64,000 nucleotides of DNA from CAZQHK01 sp964593455 (GTDB taxonomy: Bacteria; Muiribacteriota; CAYSPT01). The stretch is from assembly GCA_964593455.1 (NCBI GenBank), contig CAZQHK010000010.1:51399-115398 (forward strand), read 5' to 3'. Below are positions 34,818 through 43,599 of this stretch, one piece after another (the stretch's first letter is position 1; each line of letters begins with the position of its first letter). The position numbers and the translations under genes were made by a program. The notes under the pieces are model-generated. The model made no database searches, was not told the DNA's origin, and worked only from the letters and a program-made list of their open reading frames with translations.

Positions 34818-36217
34818 ATAAAAACAGAACAGCTTCAAGAAGTTCATCAAGAAATAATATGTCAAGAGGGCGGAATTCGTCTCCCGGAAGAGGACGTGAG
34901 GGAGGTCCTCACAAAAACACGTCTTCTCGCAAGAGGGGCAAGTATTCTGGGGATATGAAAAGCATTGATCTCAAGTTATCGGATCTTCTTCAGAATTCAG
35001 TGAAAGAACTGCACGTCAAAGCGAAAAAGCTCAATTTAACCAAATTTTCGCAGATGAAGAAGACCGTCCTCTGTCTATCCATCTTGAAGGAAGAAGCCCG
35101 TTTAGCCGGACAACATTTCTCCGGCGGCACCCTGGAAATTCTCGGTGAAGGCTATGGATTCCTTCGGACCAACAGCTATATGCTCGATCAGAGCGATGTC
35201 TATGTTTCTCCATCCCAGATCAGGCGGTTTGGCCTGCGAACCGGTGACGCCGTGGTCGGGTATGTCCGGCCGCCACGTGACAATGAAAGCTATCACGCGC
35301 TTCTCAGGATCGAGGCAGTCAACTACGATACCCCTGAAACCTCGTCGAAACGACCGTCTTTCGAGTCGTTGACACCGCTCTTCCCCCTGGAAAAATTCAA
35401 CCTGGAGCCGTCCAACGGAGATGTTTCTCCCCGGATAATCGATCTGCTGAGTCCCGTGGGCAAAGGCCAACGGGGGCTGATCGTTTCTCCTCCCAAAGCA
35501 GGGAAGACCACTTTGCTTAAAAAGATTGCCAACGCTATAGCGGAAAACCATCCTGAAGTCGAAATACTAGTGCTTCTCATCGATGAGCGGCCCGAGGAAG
35601 TCACGGATATCGAGCGGTCTGTGAAAGGCGAGGTAGTATCCTCTACTTTCGACAAAAAAATCACGCATCACATCCAGGTTTCCGAGATGGTCATCGAGAA
35701 GGCCAAACGGATGGTGGAGAATGGGAAAGACGTGATTATCCTGCTGGACAGCATTACCAGGTTATCCAGGGCTTACAATATCGACACTCCCAACACCGGT
35801 CAGACGCTTACCGGTGGAGTCAACCCGCACGCTCTCTATCGTCCGAAAAAGTTTTTCGGCGCAGCCCGGAATATCGAGGATGGTGGAAGTTTGACTATTC
35901 TTGCTACCGCGCTGGTGGATACCGGCTCAAGAATGGATGAGATTATTTTCGAAGAGTTCAAGGGTACCGGTAACATGGAGCTTGTTTTGGACCGGGAACT
36001 GTTCAATAAACGTATTTACCCGTCCATCGACATCAAGAAAACAGGGACCAGGAAAGAAGAACTGCTGCTCGATCCGGAAACGTTGAAAAAGGTCTGGATT
36101 TTACGCCGGGTGTTTTCCACTCTGCCCAATCACGAAGCCATGACGTTGCTCATCGAGCGGATGAAAAAAACAAAATGTAACCGTGATTTCTTAAAAACCG
36201 TATCTTCCAGCATCTGA
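34814..36217 (+). CDS. rho: Transcription termination factor Rho
   Basis: 467 residues from GTG 34814, which shares GTGA with the stop of the exchanger gene. The first ~50 residues are Ser/Arg/Gly/Asn-rich and disordered. Then come the N-terminal helix bundle (about 50-90), the RNA-binding cold-shock-like domain (GTLEILGEGYGFLR), and the RecA-like motor: SPPKAGKTT P-loop at 225-233, LIDERPEEVTDI, the Q-loop region SRMDEIIFEEFKGTGNME, and the conserved LLLDPETLKKVWILRR. It is an RNA-dependent ATPase hexamer that terminates transcription. The basic N-terminal extension occurs in other phyla and may add RNA affinity. Translational coupling to a cation exchanger is unusual. Confidence 0.96.
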   Translation: MNKNRTASRSSSRNNMSRGRNSSPGRGREGGPHKNTSSRKRGKYSGDMKSIDLKLSDLLQNSVKELHVKAKKLNLTKFSQMKKTVLCLSILKEEARLAGQHFSGGTLEILGEGYGFLRTNSYMLDQSDVYVSPSQIRRFGLRTGDAVVGYVRPPRDNESYHALLRIEAVNYDTPETSSKRPSFESLTPLFPLEKFNLEPSNGDVSPRIIDLLSPVGKGQRGLIVSPPKAGKTTLLKKIANAIAENHPEVEILVLLIDERPEEVTDIERSVKGEVVSSTFDKKITHHIQVSEMVIEKAKRMVENGKDVIILLDSITRLSRAYNIDTPNTGQTLTGGVNPHALYRPKKFFGAARNIEDGGSLTILATALVDTGSRMDEIIFEEFKGTGNMELVLDRELFNKRIYPSIDIKKTGTRKEELLLDPETLKKVWILRRVFSTLPNHEAMTLLIERMKKTKCNRDFLKTVSSSI

Positions 36218-36332
36218 TCCAGGGGCCGAGCTGGTTTGTTTCTTCCCGTATAGTGACGACCAGGTAGGAACCTTCACAGAAAAATCTGCCCGATGTATCG
36301 AAAATTACATGGTATTGGTAATATTAAAACTG

Positions 36333-36361
36333 TTGCCGAACCCTGATTCCTGTGCTATAAT
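36333..36361 (+). promoter_or_regulatory. Predicted promoter of the LysM-M23 gene
   Basis: TTGCCG (36333-36338), 17-base spacer, perfect TATAAT (36356-36361). The GTG start is at 36398 with GGGAAGG upstream, giving a short leader of about 30 bases. The rest of the 180-base gap after rho shows no hairpin terminator. Confidence 0.6.
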
Positions 36362-36397
36362 TACCTGCTTTACTAGACGTGGGAAGGCTGTGCAGTA

Positions 36398-37471
36398 GTG
36401 ATTTATTCGGAGAGACAGAATCGCGATTTCGGATTTGCGTTCGCTCTGGTGGTACTTATCCTCTTGGGCGTGTCCGGAATGCCGGGAGAGAACGAGAGCG
36501 GAATACGTCTCGTTGTACCCGTGAAGATGAATCCTGACTCCGGGTTGACGGCAATGTCGTTAGGGGTACCGTTATCGAGCCTGAAAATTAATCACGGTTT
36601 TGAGTCTGAACTCGAAAATATACTGCTGAGACAGCTTAACTTTAATTCCCTCACATTTTCAGCCAGGCTCCTGGAAGGTCCCGATAGTCTTCCTTCCCTG
36701 GCTTTGCCGAAGATCGATATTGTCTCATGCAAACACCTGTTACCGTTTTCGGGTGGAAAGTCTGACGCGGAAAAGAAAGCTATAACCACACATGTAGTCA
36801 ATCCCGGTGAATGCCTGTGGACTATCAGCAAAGCGTATGGTGTTCCCATCAGCGAGATTATGAACAAGAATGGACTGGGAAAAGAGATTATCCTGGTTGG
36901 CCAAGAGCTCAAGATTCCGATCGGTGAACTCAATGAAGATGTTGTAGCCGACAGCGCCGTTAATAGCGGTGAAGCGCTTGTTTTCGAGATGGGGAACAAA
37001 GCTGCCTGTTCCACCGAAGCAGATAAGGGGCAATTCAACTGGCCCGTGCGCGGAACCAGCTGGATATCCTCGTATTACGGCCGCAGATTTCATCCGATTT
37101 ATCGAAAATACAAGTTTCATAACGGTATTGATATAGCCGGGCGTCACGGGACTCCCATCGTGTCGGCCATTAAAGGTGAAGTTTTGTTTTCCGGCTATAA
37201 AGCTTACAGCGGGAAAGTCGTCTATATCAAACACGCCGGTGACCTGGTAACGGTGTATGCGCATTGTTCCAAACTGCTGGTCAAAAAAGGCCAAAAGATC
37301 AAAGCCGGGCAGGTCATCGCCAAAATGGGTAGAACAGGCAAAGTGACCGGTATACATCTGCATTTCGCCGTTAAAAAGGGCAATAAATATCTCAATCCCA
37401 TTAAATTTATCGGGAAAAGTGAGACCAGTACTTTGTCCGAGAAGAAAAATGTGGTTTCTCTGGGGGGATAG
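36398..37471 (+). CDS. LysM-containing M23-family metallopeptidase (murein hydrolase or its activator)
   Basis: 357 residues from GTG 36398. An N-terminal hydrophobic segment (about 11-27) anchors or exports the protein. Residues about 135-178 form a LysM domain (THVVNPGECLWTISKAYG...VGQELKIP), binding peptidoglycan. Residues about 215-340 form an M23 LytM domain with zinc-site H241-x-x-x-D245 (FHNGIDIAG) and HLH at 320-322; since all zinc ligands are present it is probably an active endopeptidase, unlike EnvC/NlpD-type activators. It opens the envelope gene group that continues to 44303. Confidence 0.92.
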   Translation: MIYSERQNRDFGFAFALVVLILLGVSGMPGENESGIRLVVPVKMNPDSGLTAMSLGVPLSSLKINHGFESELENILLRQLNFNSLTFSARLLEGPDSLPSLALPKIDIVSCKHLLPFSGGKSDAEKKAITTHVVNPGECLWTISKAYGVPISEIMNKNGLGKEIILVGQELKIPIGELNEDVVADSAVNSGEALVFEMGNKAACSTEADKGQFNWPVRGTSWISSYYGRRFHPIYRKYKFHNGIDIAGRHGTPIVSAIKGEVLFSGYKAYSGKVVYIKHAGDLVTVYAHCSKLLVKKGQKIKAGQVIAKMGRTGKVTGIHLHFAVKKGNKYLNPIKFIGKSETSTLSEKKNVVSLGG

Positions 37472-37480
37472 TGCCCGGTT

Positions 37481-38497
37481 GTGAAAGTCCATACGGCTCT
37501 GGTAACGATCTTCCTCGTCACACTTGCCGCTACCGCTGTTTCTGCTGAATCGGTTTCCCTTGTCCTTGATGATTCAAGCCGCTCGGTAAAACTTTCGGAA
37601 AAAGCGATTCAGCGCGGCACAGCACATTACCAGGCTGGAGAATATGATCTGGCCATCCTGGCCTATGACGAAGCCCTTACCTTGAATCCCGGCGATACTA
37701 TGACCTGGGAACGAATGGCAGACGCACGGCTTTCCATCGGTCTGATCCATGACGCTATGCTCTCGCTGGAAGAAGCGGAACGAACAGCGGTGGGTGATGA
37801 GCGGAAAAAGCATTTGCTGAAACGACTCCAGGGACTTATCGAAGAAATACAGGCTGCGGAAGAAAACTATCAAGCTGGTTTGGTGTTTCTGGAGACGGGT
37901 GAGTGGAATAAAGCTATTCTCAACTTCAAGCGTGCCGTGCATCTTAATCCGGCCGACGCGCGCTATTACCGGAGAACCGGCCTTCTTTTAGCCGATCTTG
38001 GCTTGTACACTTCTTCCATGAATACATTTAAACGACTGCTTCAACTCAATGATGGCGTCACTGCCGACGACGCGCTTTTCTTGGCCGGGTTGCTGAAACG
38101 GATGGGAAAAACGCCTGATTCATGGCGGGTATTGCAGTGGGGACACTCGGTCTTTCCTGAAAACGAAGAACTTTTCCTGAGAGTTAAGGAGATGCGAGCT
38201 CGGAAGAAAGACGAGCAGCAGTTTGGGCCAGTCCATGGAAAAACCAGGGCCAGGATAATCAGGAGAACAGGGTTGATTGTTGTTATAGAGGCCGGATACC
38301 AGGATGGTATCAGTCCACAGGCCGCTTTTAAAAAACGACTTGCCGTCTATCGCGACGGTGCCCCCGGGTCCGGAAATCCGCCTCAATCGGTGGGAGAGGT
38401 CCTTGTAACTCTCGTAGAACCTCGTTCGACTACAGCCGTTGTCAGGGAGGAACGTGAGGGCGGCGTGAGCGAAGGAGACTGGATTGTACTCGAATGA
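37481..38497 (+). CDS. Periplasmic TPR-repeat protein of unknown function
   Basis: 338 residues from GTG 37481. A signal peptide (about 1-22, cleavage near SAESV) precedes TPR units at about 40-80 (YQAGEYDLAILAYDEALTLNPGD) and 125-190 (FLETGEWNKAILNFKRAVHLNPAD). The C-terminal ~100 residues form a small beta domain (VVIEAGYQDGISPQ..., GEVLVTLVEPRSTTAVV) similar in pattern to FlgT C-terminal-like or SH3-like domains; this match is weak. It overlaps the smpB start by 4 bases and lies 10 bases from the LysM-M23 gene, so it is likely a scaffold or sensor for envelope work. Confidence 0.8.
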   Translation: MKVHTALVTIFLVTLAATAVSAESVSLVLDDSSRSVKLSEKAIQRGTAHYQAGEYDLAILAYDEALTLNPGDTMTWERMADARLSIGLIHDAMLSLEEAERTAVGDERKKHLLKRLQGLIEEIQAAEENYQAGLVFLETGEWNKAILNFKRAVHLNPADARYYRRTGLLLADLGLYTSSMNTFKRLLQLNDGVTADDALFLAGLLKRMGKTPDSWRVLQWGHSVFPENEELFLRVKEMRARKKDEQQFGPVHGKTRARIIRRTGLIVVIEAGYQDGISPQAAFKKRLAVYRDGAPGSGNPPQSVGEVLVTLVEPRSTTAVVREEREGGVSEGDWIVLE

Positions 38498-38988
38498 GTA
38501 GAAAGCAAGAACGGGCAGCCGGCACGGGTGAAAATCTGGTGGCGAGTAACCGAAAGGCACGATTTCAGTTTGAGCTCCTGGACCGGTACGAGGCGGGCCT
38601 GGTTTTAGAAGGATGGGAAGTAAAATCTCTCCGGACACGGGGCGCCAACTTCAATGACAGTTTCGCCCGGTTAGTTGGGAATGAGGTTTTTCTCTTCAAC
38701 CTTCATATCCCTCCGTACGGTAATGCCTCCACGGTGACTCAGGATACCCGAAGACCCCGGAAGTTACTACTTCACAAACGCCAGATCCGGAAACTAATCG
38801 GTAAGGTCCAGGAGCGTGGGCTGACACTTGTTCCGCTGAGAGTTTATTTCACCAGGGGGCTGGCGAAGGTCGAGATCGCGCTGGCCCGCGGTAAGAAATT
38901 ATACGATAAACGTCATGCCATTGCCGAGAGAGAACAGTCTCGAAAAATACTTCGAGGGCATAAAACCGGCACCTTAGGAGAGGAGTGA
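38494..38988 (+). CDS. smpB: SsrA-binding protein SmpB
   Basis: 164 residues. Family motifs: NRKARFQFELLDRYEAGLVLEGWEVKSLR, LHIPPYGNAS, RRPRKLLLHKRQIRKL, and the C-terminal basic tail GKKLYDKRHAIAEREQSR. It binds tmRNA and delivers it to stalled ribosomes. The start overlaps the TPR gene by 4 bases (ATGA). No ssrA sequence is recognised next to it or elsewhere in the window. Confidence 0.97.
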   Translation: MSRKQERAAGTGENLVASNRKARFQFELLDRYEAGLVLEGWEVKSLRTRGANFNDSFARLVGNEVFLFNLHIPPYGNASTVTQDTRRPRKLLLHKRQIRKLIGKVQERGLTLVPLRVYFTRGLAKVEIALARGKKLYDKRHAIAEREQSRKILRGHKTGTLGEE

Positions 38989-38995
38989 TGAGGCC

Positions 38996-40741
38996 TTGAG
39001 GGGAGGATGTAAAAAGCTTTCTTACGTTTTGGTCATGTCACTATCTGTCCTGGTACCGTTGCTTTTCTCAGTATCCGCTCCTGTCACTGCTGCTAATCCG
39101 GTTAAAGCCAGGTTCCTGGTGTCCGAGAAACAGATTAACGGGTACATGATAGATAGCATTTCGTATCTTGAGCTCGATGATCTTATGGACAGTTTTGAGC
39201 TCGAACTGGAACGGTATGGGAACCGCACGTTCGCCCTGCGCTTCAGTTCCCGGTCATGCCGTCTGTTTGCCGGCCAGAACGCAGTGATTCTAAACGGCAA
39301 GCTGATCAGATTTCAGTTTAATCCACTTATCATTGATGAGCGAACTGCGGAAGTGGCGATCGCGGCTGAAATTTTAGAGAAACTATTGAATAATCCGGTA
39401 TCGCTTCTGGCCAGGGAGAGCGGCTTTTCTTCACAACCGTTTTTCCCACCTGCTTCCACCATGGACGATGTCTTTATACAGTCCGAAGATGATAGGCCGA
39501 AACTGGTTATGAGTTTCGATACTCTACCTGTGTACGATGTACGAGGTGGAGATCCATCGGCTGTTCTTACCTTTATATTCAGCAATACCACCGGGACTCC
39601 TTTTTTCGGCAAAGAGTTTGAGGATCTGGTGATACCTTTTGAGTCTATTGAAGTTGCCGGGGAAGGGATGACCACTGAAGTTACTGTCAGCCTCTCACAT
39701 CCAATGAGATGGTTTGAAGAAGCCTTTGGCGAGGTCGGAAAACTGGAAATTTCTCTGTTCACGCCGGAAGCCATCACTCCTCTGGTTTTTGAAGAAACGG
39801 CTGAGATTGTGGAGACAGGAGAAGCCTATGTTCCTGTTCTAAAAGCATCTGCGCCTGTTATCCTTCCGGTGTTTGGCCAGGTAGCGCAAGAAGAAGAAAG
39901 TGTAGATTCTCCTCTGGAGACGTTTACAGCCACGGGCGAGCTGACCATGCTTTTTGAGAGTATACTCATGGGAGCTACCGTGGAGGGTGGAGCAGAGACA
40001 GGGGCACTCACAGTTGATTCACGGATGAAAACCGACCTTAATATTTCTGAATGGCTTGATCTGCTTCCCGACGGATCAATCACGGTTGTACTCGATCCCG
40101 GGCATGGCGGTGAAGATCATGGCTGCCGATCTGTCCACAACAACCTGGTAGAGAAAGACCTCAACCTGGTGTACGCACGCCGGATCCAGAAACTCTTTGC
40201 CGGGAGTAGAGTCCGTGTCATTCTTACCCGTGACGGCGATTTTTCTCTATCTTCTGAACAGCGTAAAGACACGGCTAACAGAGCTGGAGCGGATATGTTT
40301 GTGAGTCTGCATACCGACAGCGTTTTGAACGAAAGTCTGCGCGGTTTGCATGTTTTTTACTATTCAGGCATAAATGATCTTCATGAGGAAAAACGGCCAG
40401 AAGCACGGCCACTTCAATCAAGACCCAGAACTGAAACCTTGCTTCCTGAAGATCTCGGAATTGATCAACCTGTTCGAACCGAATCGGTGGCCAGGCGCAG
40501 CGAGCATCTGGCCAGAGTTTTATTTGACGGTCTCAAAGAAAAGTTGGGTTGGCCCGGACTGGGAGTCAAGGGACAGCGATTATTGTCCCTGGATGGTCTT
40601 TTAATGCCTGGAATCGTGGTTGAATTGGGGTTTTTGAGTTCCACTGAAGATGTGGCCGCTTTACGGCGGGACGACGTAAGAACAGATGTTGCTGAGGGTG
40701 TTTTGGTAGCAATTGTCCGGTATCTTTCCGGGCGGTACTGA
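38996..40741 (+). CDS. N-acetylmuramoyl-L-alanine amidase (AmiA/B/C-like, Amidase_3)
   Basis: 581 residues from TTG 38996; an ATG at 38988 is out of frame and an in-frame ATG at 39035 would cut the signal peptide. A signal peptide (about 10-33) precedes an N-terminal region of copper-amine-oxidase-like/AMIN-like beta folds (about 35-300) and a C-terminal Amidase_3 domain: VVLDPGHGGEDHG with H370, NNLVEKDLNL with Glu, FVSLHTDS with the third zinc ligand, and VELGFLSS with the catalytic Glu. It cleaves the MurNAc-L-Ala bond during cell separation. The M23 protein two genes upstream could act as partner. Confidence 0.93.
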   Translation: MRGGCKKLSYVLVMSLSVLVPLLFSVSAPVTAANPVKARFLVSEKQINGYMIDSISYLELDDLMDSFELELERYGNRTFALRFSSRSCRLFAGQNAVILNGKLIRFQFNPLIIDERTAEVAIAAEILEKLLNNPVSLLARESGFSSQPFFPPASTMDDVFIQSEDDRPKLVMSFDTLPVYDVRGGDPSAVLTFIFSNTTGTPFFGKEFEDLVIPFESIEVAGEGMTTEVTVSLSHPMRWFEEAFGEVGKLEISLFTPEAITPLVFEETAEIVETGEAYVPVLKASAPVILPVFGQVAQEEESVDSPLETFTATGELTMLFESILMGATVEGGAETGALTVDSRMKTDLNISEWLDLLPDGSITVVLDPGHGGEDHGCRSVHNNLVEKDLNLVYARRIQKLFAGSRVRVILTRDGDFSLSSEQRKDTANRAGADMFVSLHTDSVLNESLRGLHVFYYSGINDLHEEKRPEARPLQSRPRTETLLPEDLGIDQPVRTESVARRSEHLARVLFDGLKEKLGWPGLGVKGQRLLSLDGLLMPGIVVELGFLSSTEDVAALRRDDVRTDVAEGVLVAIVRYLSGRY

Positions 40742-40762
40742 TAGAATGGAAGGATAGCTGTT

Positions 40763-41362
40763 GTGGGAGTTGAAAGTCGACGGAAATCAAGCTCGTTGAA
40801 AATTGTTTTTCTCCTGAGTGTGATTTTGATGCTCCTCCTGCTGAGCTATTATATTTTGTTTCTTTACCCAAACCGCGATATCACTACGCAGCCGCAGGCA
40901 GAACTCGGAATACAGGTGTCCGCAGGCAGAACTATGGATATCGTTCTTTATTTCGCCGGCTCGAAACGGATGTCTCTGGTGCCTGAAGACAGGATGATTC
41001 GCCTGGAATCCATGCTGCCGGACATTGCCGCTTCTATTGTTCGCGAACTGGCCAAAGGAACCGAATCATCTGCCTTGAGACCGACCGTTCCCCCCGGCTC
41101 GGAAGTGCGTACCGTATTTTTCGATCGCGGGACGCTCTACGTTGACTTTTCCCGTTCTCTGGTTGAAAAGGCAAACCTGGGAACGGTTGGAGAAATGCTT
41201 TTTGTATACTCGATAGTCAACAGTCTGACGGAGTTTTCCAGCATTAGACAGGTTCAGATTCTTATTGGTGGCAAAGAAGTTTCCGGTCTTAAAGGAGATC
41301 GAGGTCATCTCGATTTACACCAACCGTTCGAGCGGGACATGTCGTTGGTTGGCGTATTTTAA
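40763..41362 (+). CDS. GerMN-domain protein
   Basis: 199 residues from GTG 40763, with GGAAGGAT about 8 bases upstream. One N-terminal transmembrane segment (about 12-34) is followed by a domain with VLYFAGSKRMSLVPEDR, LRPTVPPGSEVRTVFFDRGTLYVDFS and MLFVYSIVNSLTEF, the GerMN fold known from spore-germination GerM and sporulation/envelope proteins, which also occurs in non-sporulating bacteria next to amidases. It lies 22 bases after the amidase gene and probably acts with it at the cell wall. An inverted-repeat element follows. Confidence 0.88.
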   Translation: MGVESRRKSSSLKIVFLLSVILMLLLLSYYILFLYPNRDITTQPQAELGIQVSAGRTMDIVLYFAGSKRMSLVPEDRMIRLESMLPDIAASIVRELAKGTESSALRPTVPPGSEVRTVFFDRGTLYVDFSRSLVEKANLGTVGEMLFVYSIVNSLTEFSSIRQVQILIGGKEVSGLKGDRGHLDLHQPFERDMSLVGVF

Positions 41363-41403
41363 AGTCCGTTTTTCTTCCTATTTTCATTCCGGATCTGGTT
41401 AAA

Positions 41404-41584
41404 AACCCGGAAAATGCAGTTGGCTTTGTTACGAGGCAACGATAACAACCTCAGATACAAAGCATGCGACCGAAACCACCCGGAACTGTAATGCATATTA
41501 CAGTGAGGAAGGCTGACCGAGCATAACGAAGTAGCTGCGGTTGTTTTCGGGATGGAGTAGAAGGTAGCTGCATTTTCCGGGTTA
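41404..41584. repeat. Inverted-repeat element with 16-bp ends AACCCGGAAAATGCAG
   Basis: AACCCGGAAAATGCAG at 41404-41419 and its perfect reverse complement at 41569-41584 bound about 180 bases without a gene. The centre has an 8-bp stem (ACTGTAAT/ATTACAGT, 41485-41504, loop GCAT). The same end sequence occurs after the GH57 gene (32653). The structure resembles a MITE or a long imperfect palindrome. Confidence 0.75.
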
Positions 41585-41650
41585 AACACTGGTTTGATCT
41601 ATAAACAAAATCATGGTAAAATGAAGCGATTCAGGGAAGGTATGTTCTTG

Positions 41651-42577
41651 GTGTTGCGTAAAAAATTATTTTATTTATTTGTTCTTCTTACTCTTACACA
41701 TCTGTCAAGCGGATGTGTACCCCGGCATTTTTCCTACAAAGGATCATTTGGCGGTGCGGGTAGTGAGCCCGGTCTCTTTAATGGACCGATGGATATCGCC
41801 GTGGATAGCAGGAACAACATATATGTGCTCGATTCGGGTAATAACCGCGTGCAAAAATTCGATTCATCCGGTACGTTTATCACCCACTTTGGTAAAAAAG
41901 GCAAGTACATAGGGCAGTTTAACAAACCGGAAGGCATCTGTGTTGACAAATACGACAATATCTATGTTGCTGATACCTATAATAACCGTATCCAGAAATT
42001 CGATTCATCCGGGGCATTCAAATCACAGATCAAAACAACTAAGTTTCATCCCCTTAATAACCCATGCGATATTATCGTTGATACACAGGGTGACATGTAT
42101 GTCCTGGACACCGGTTCCAATATAATCAAAAAGTACAGTTACAAAGGTGAATTCATAACTGAATGGGGTGGGGAAGGTAACACGGAAGGATTATTCAAGC
42201 GACCCGAGGGTATCGATATCGGAGTGGATGGCAAGATGTTCATTGTGGACAGCCGAAACTGCCGGATTCAAATAATTGAGCCTGATGGTACATATGTCAC
42301 CAGTATTCCTGACAAAGGGAGTGCCGGTCCTCTCCTTGCTCCCAAGAAACTGGCGGTTGGTCCGGATGGTAAAATGTATGTTTCAGACCGGGGAAAAGTG
42401 CCTCTCGCCGCGTTTACTCCCGATGGTAAATTTTTCAGTGGAGTAGGGGGGTTTGGCAAAGAAACCTCTGCCGGAAACTTTCAGCAGCCTACCGGTATTG
42501 ATGTTGGTCAGGACAATACCATTTACGCCGTGGACAAGATTCTGAATCAGGTCCACATGTTCAAAGTCAAACAATAG
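41651..42577 (+). CDS. NHL-repeat lipoprotein
   Basis: 308 residues from GTG 41651, chosen because AGGGAAGG lies 10 bases upstream and the protein then starts with a compact lipoprotein signal ending in LSSGC (Cys22). The frame is open to 41594. Six or so beta-propeller blades of NHL type follow, each with FNGPMDIAVDSRNNIYVLDSGNNRVQKFD-like units (PxGIxVDxxxxIYVADxxNNRIQKF). This would be a six-bladed propeller exposed in the periplasm or on the surface, used for binding protein or sugar. It follows the repeat element and precedes mltG by 5 bases. Confidence 0.87.
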   Translation: MLRKKLFYLFVLLTLTHLSSGCVPRHFSYKGSFGGAGSEPGLFNGPMDIAVDSRNNIYVLDSGNNRVQKFDSSGTFITHFGKKGKYIGQFNKPEGICVDKYDNIYVADTYNNRIQKFDSSGAFKSQIKTTKFHPLNNPCDIIVDTQGDMYVLDTGSNIIKKYSYKGEFITEWGGEGNTEGLFKRPEGIDIGVDGKMFIVDSRNCRIQIIEPDGTYVTSIPDKGSAGPLLAPKKLAVGPDGKMYVSDRGKVPLAAFTPDGKFFSGVGGFGKETSAGNFQQPTGIDVGQDNTIYAVDKILNQVHMFKVKQ

Positions 42578-42582
42578 TTATC

Positions 42583-43599
42583 GTGTCCGGGTACATGAAG
42601 AAATTCTTTTCTTTCGCCGGTTTTTCACTGCTTATTGTGATAGTTATTGCTTTGTCCGCGGCGATAATCATCTGTTACCTGGGATCTCCCGCTGCTCCAC
42701 CAGGAGCCGGCCCGGTTGAAGTCGTCATCGAGCCCGGCTGGAATTCCCGTAATATCGCCCGCCATCTCGAAGATCAGGGTGTCATTCGCAGCCGGATGGT
42801 ATTTCGCCTGTATATCCGCTGGAGAGAGATCGGAAACCTGCTTCATGCTGGCACCTACCAACTGTCACCTTCGCAAAGCATGGTGGAGATCACGGAAACA
42901 CTCAGAAAAGGTGTTCCGGACTTCGTGAGGTTGGTGGTTCCTGAAGGATATACCAGCCAGATGATCGGGAAATTGCTCCTTGATAAAAAAATGGTTGATT
43001 CCGATGATTTCTCCCGAATTGTATCCGATGTCGCGGCTGATCTGCATCCCTGGGACCGTTCCAGGGAGACGCTGGAAGGCGTATTGTTTCCCGACACCTA
43101 CAAGGTGGCTCCAAACGAAGACTGTGAAACGGTGATCAGGTTGATGGTACAAAATTTTTCCCGCAAAATGAATGACGACCGCCTTGAGCGGTGCGAGCAG
43201 ATCAAAATGTCCCTTGAAGAAGTAATCATACTGGCTTCCATCGTCGAGAAGGAAGCACGCTATGATTCCGAACGTCCCTTGATTGCTTCTGTGTTTCTGA
43301 ACCGTATTAAGAAAACCATGAAACTCGAATCATGCGCCACGGTACAGTATGTGTTTGGAACTCCCAAAGCGCGTCTAACCTATGATGATCTCAAGATCGA
43401 GTCACCGTATAATACGTACCTTCATACCGGTTTCCCGCCAGGGCCTATTTGCAACCCTGGTCTGGCTTCAATTGACGCAGTGCTCACGCCGGCGAATACC
43501 GGTTTCCTGTACTTTGTCCTGGGCCCTGACGGTAAACATGTTTTTTCCAGGACATTGGCCGAGCATAATCGGACCAAAAAAAGGTTGAAACGGAAATGA
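42583..43599 (+). CDS. mltG: Endolytic murein transglycosylase MltG
   Basis: 338 residues from GTG 42583 (ATG 42595 is an alternative; neither has a strong ribosome site). There is a single N-terminal helix (about 10-33), then a LysM-like region (EVVIEPGWNSRNIARHLEDQGVI), and the YceG/MltG catalytic domain with LEGVLFPDTY, ILASIVEKEARYDSER holding the catalytic Glu (about E222), FLNRI, and SPYNTYLHTGFPPGPICNPG. It cuts nascent glycan strands in the inner membrane to set their length. It overlaps the following gene by 4 bases. Confidence 0.95.
   Translation: MSGYMKKFFSFAGFSLLIVIVIALSAAIIICYLGSPAAPPGAGPVEVVIEPGWNSRNIARHLEDQGVIRSRMVFRLYIRWREIGNLLHAGTYQLSPSQSMVEITETLRKGVPDFVRLVVPEGYTSQMIGKLLLDKKMVDSDDFSRIVSDVAADLHPWDRSRETLEGVLFPDTYKVAPNEDCETVIRLMVQNFSRKMNDDRLERCEQIKMSLEEVIILASIVEKEARYDSERPLIASVFLNRIKKTMKLESCATVQYVFGTPKARLTYDDLKIESPYNTYLHTGFPPGPICNPGLASIDAVLTPANTGFLYFVLGPDGKHVFSRTLAEHNRTKKRLKRK

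Noticed and set aside
38494..38995. tmRNA gene expected near smpB
   Set aside because: smpB is bounded by overlapping or close coding genes with no space for ssrA.
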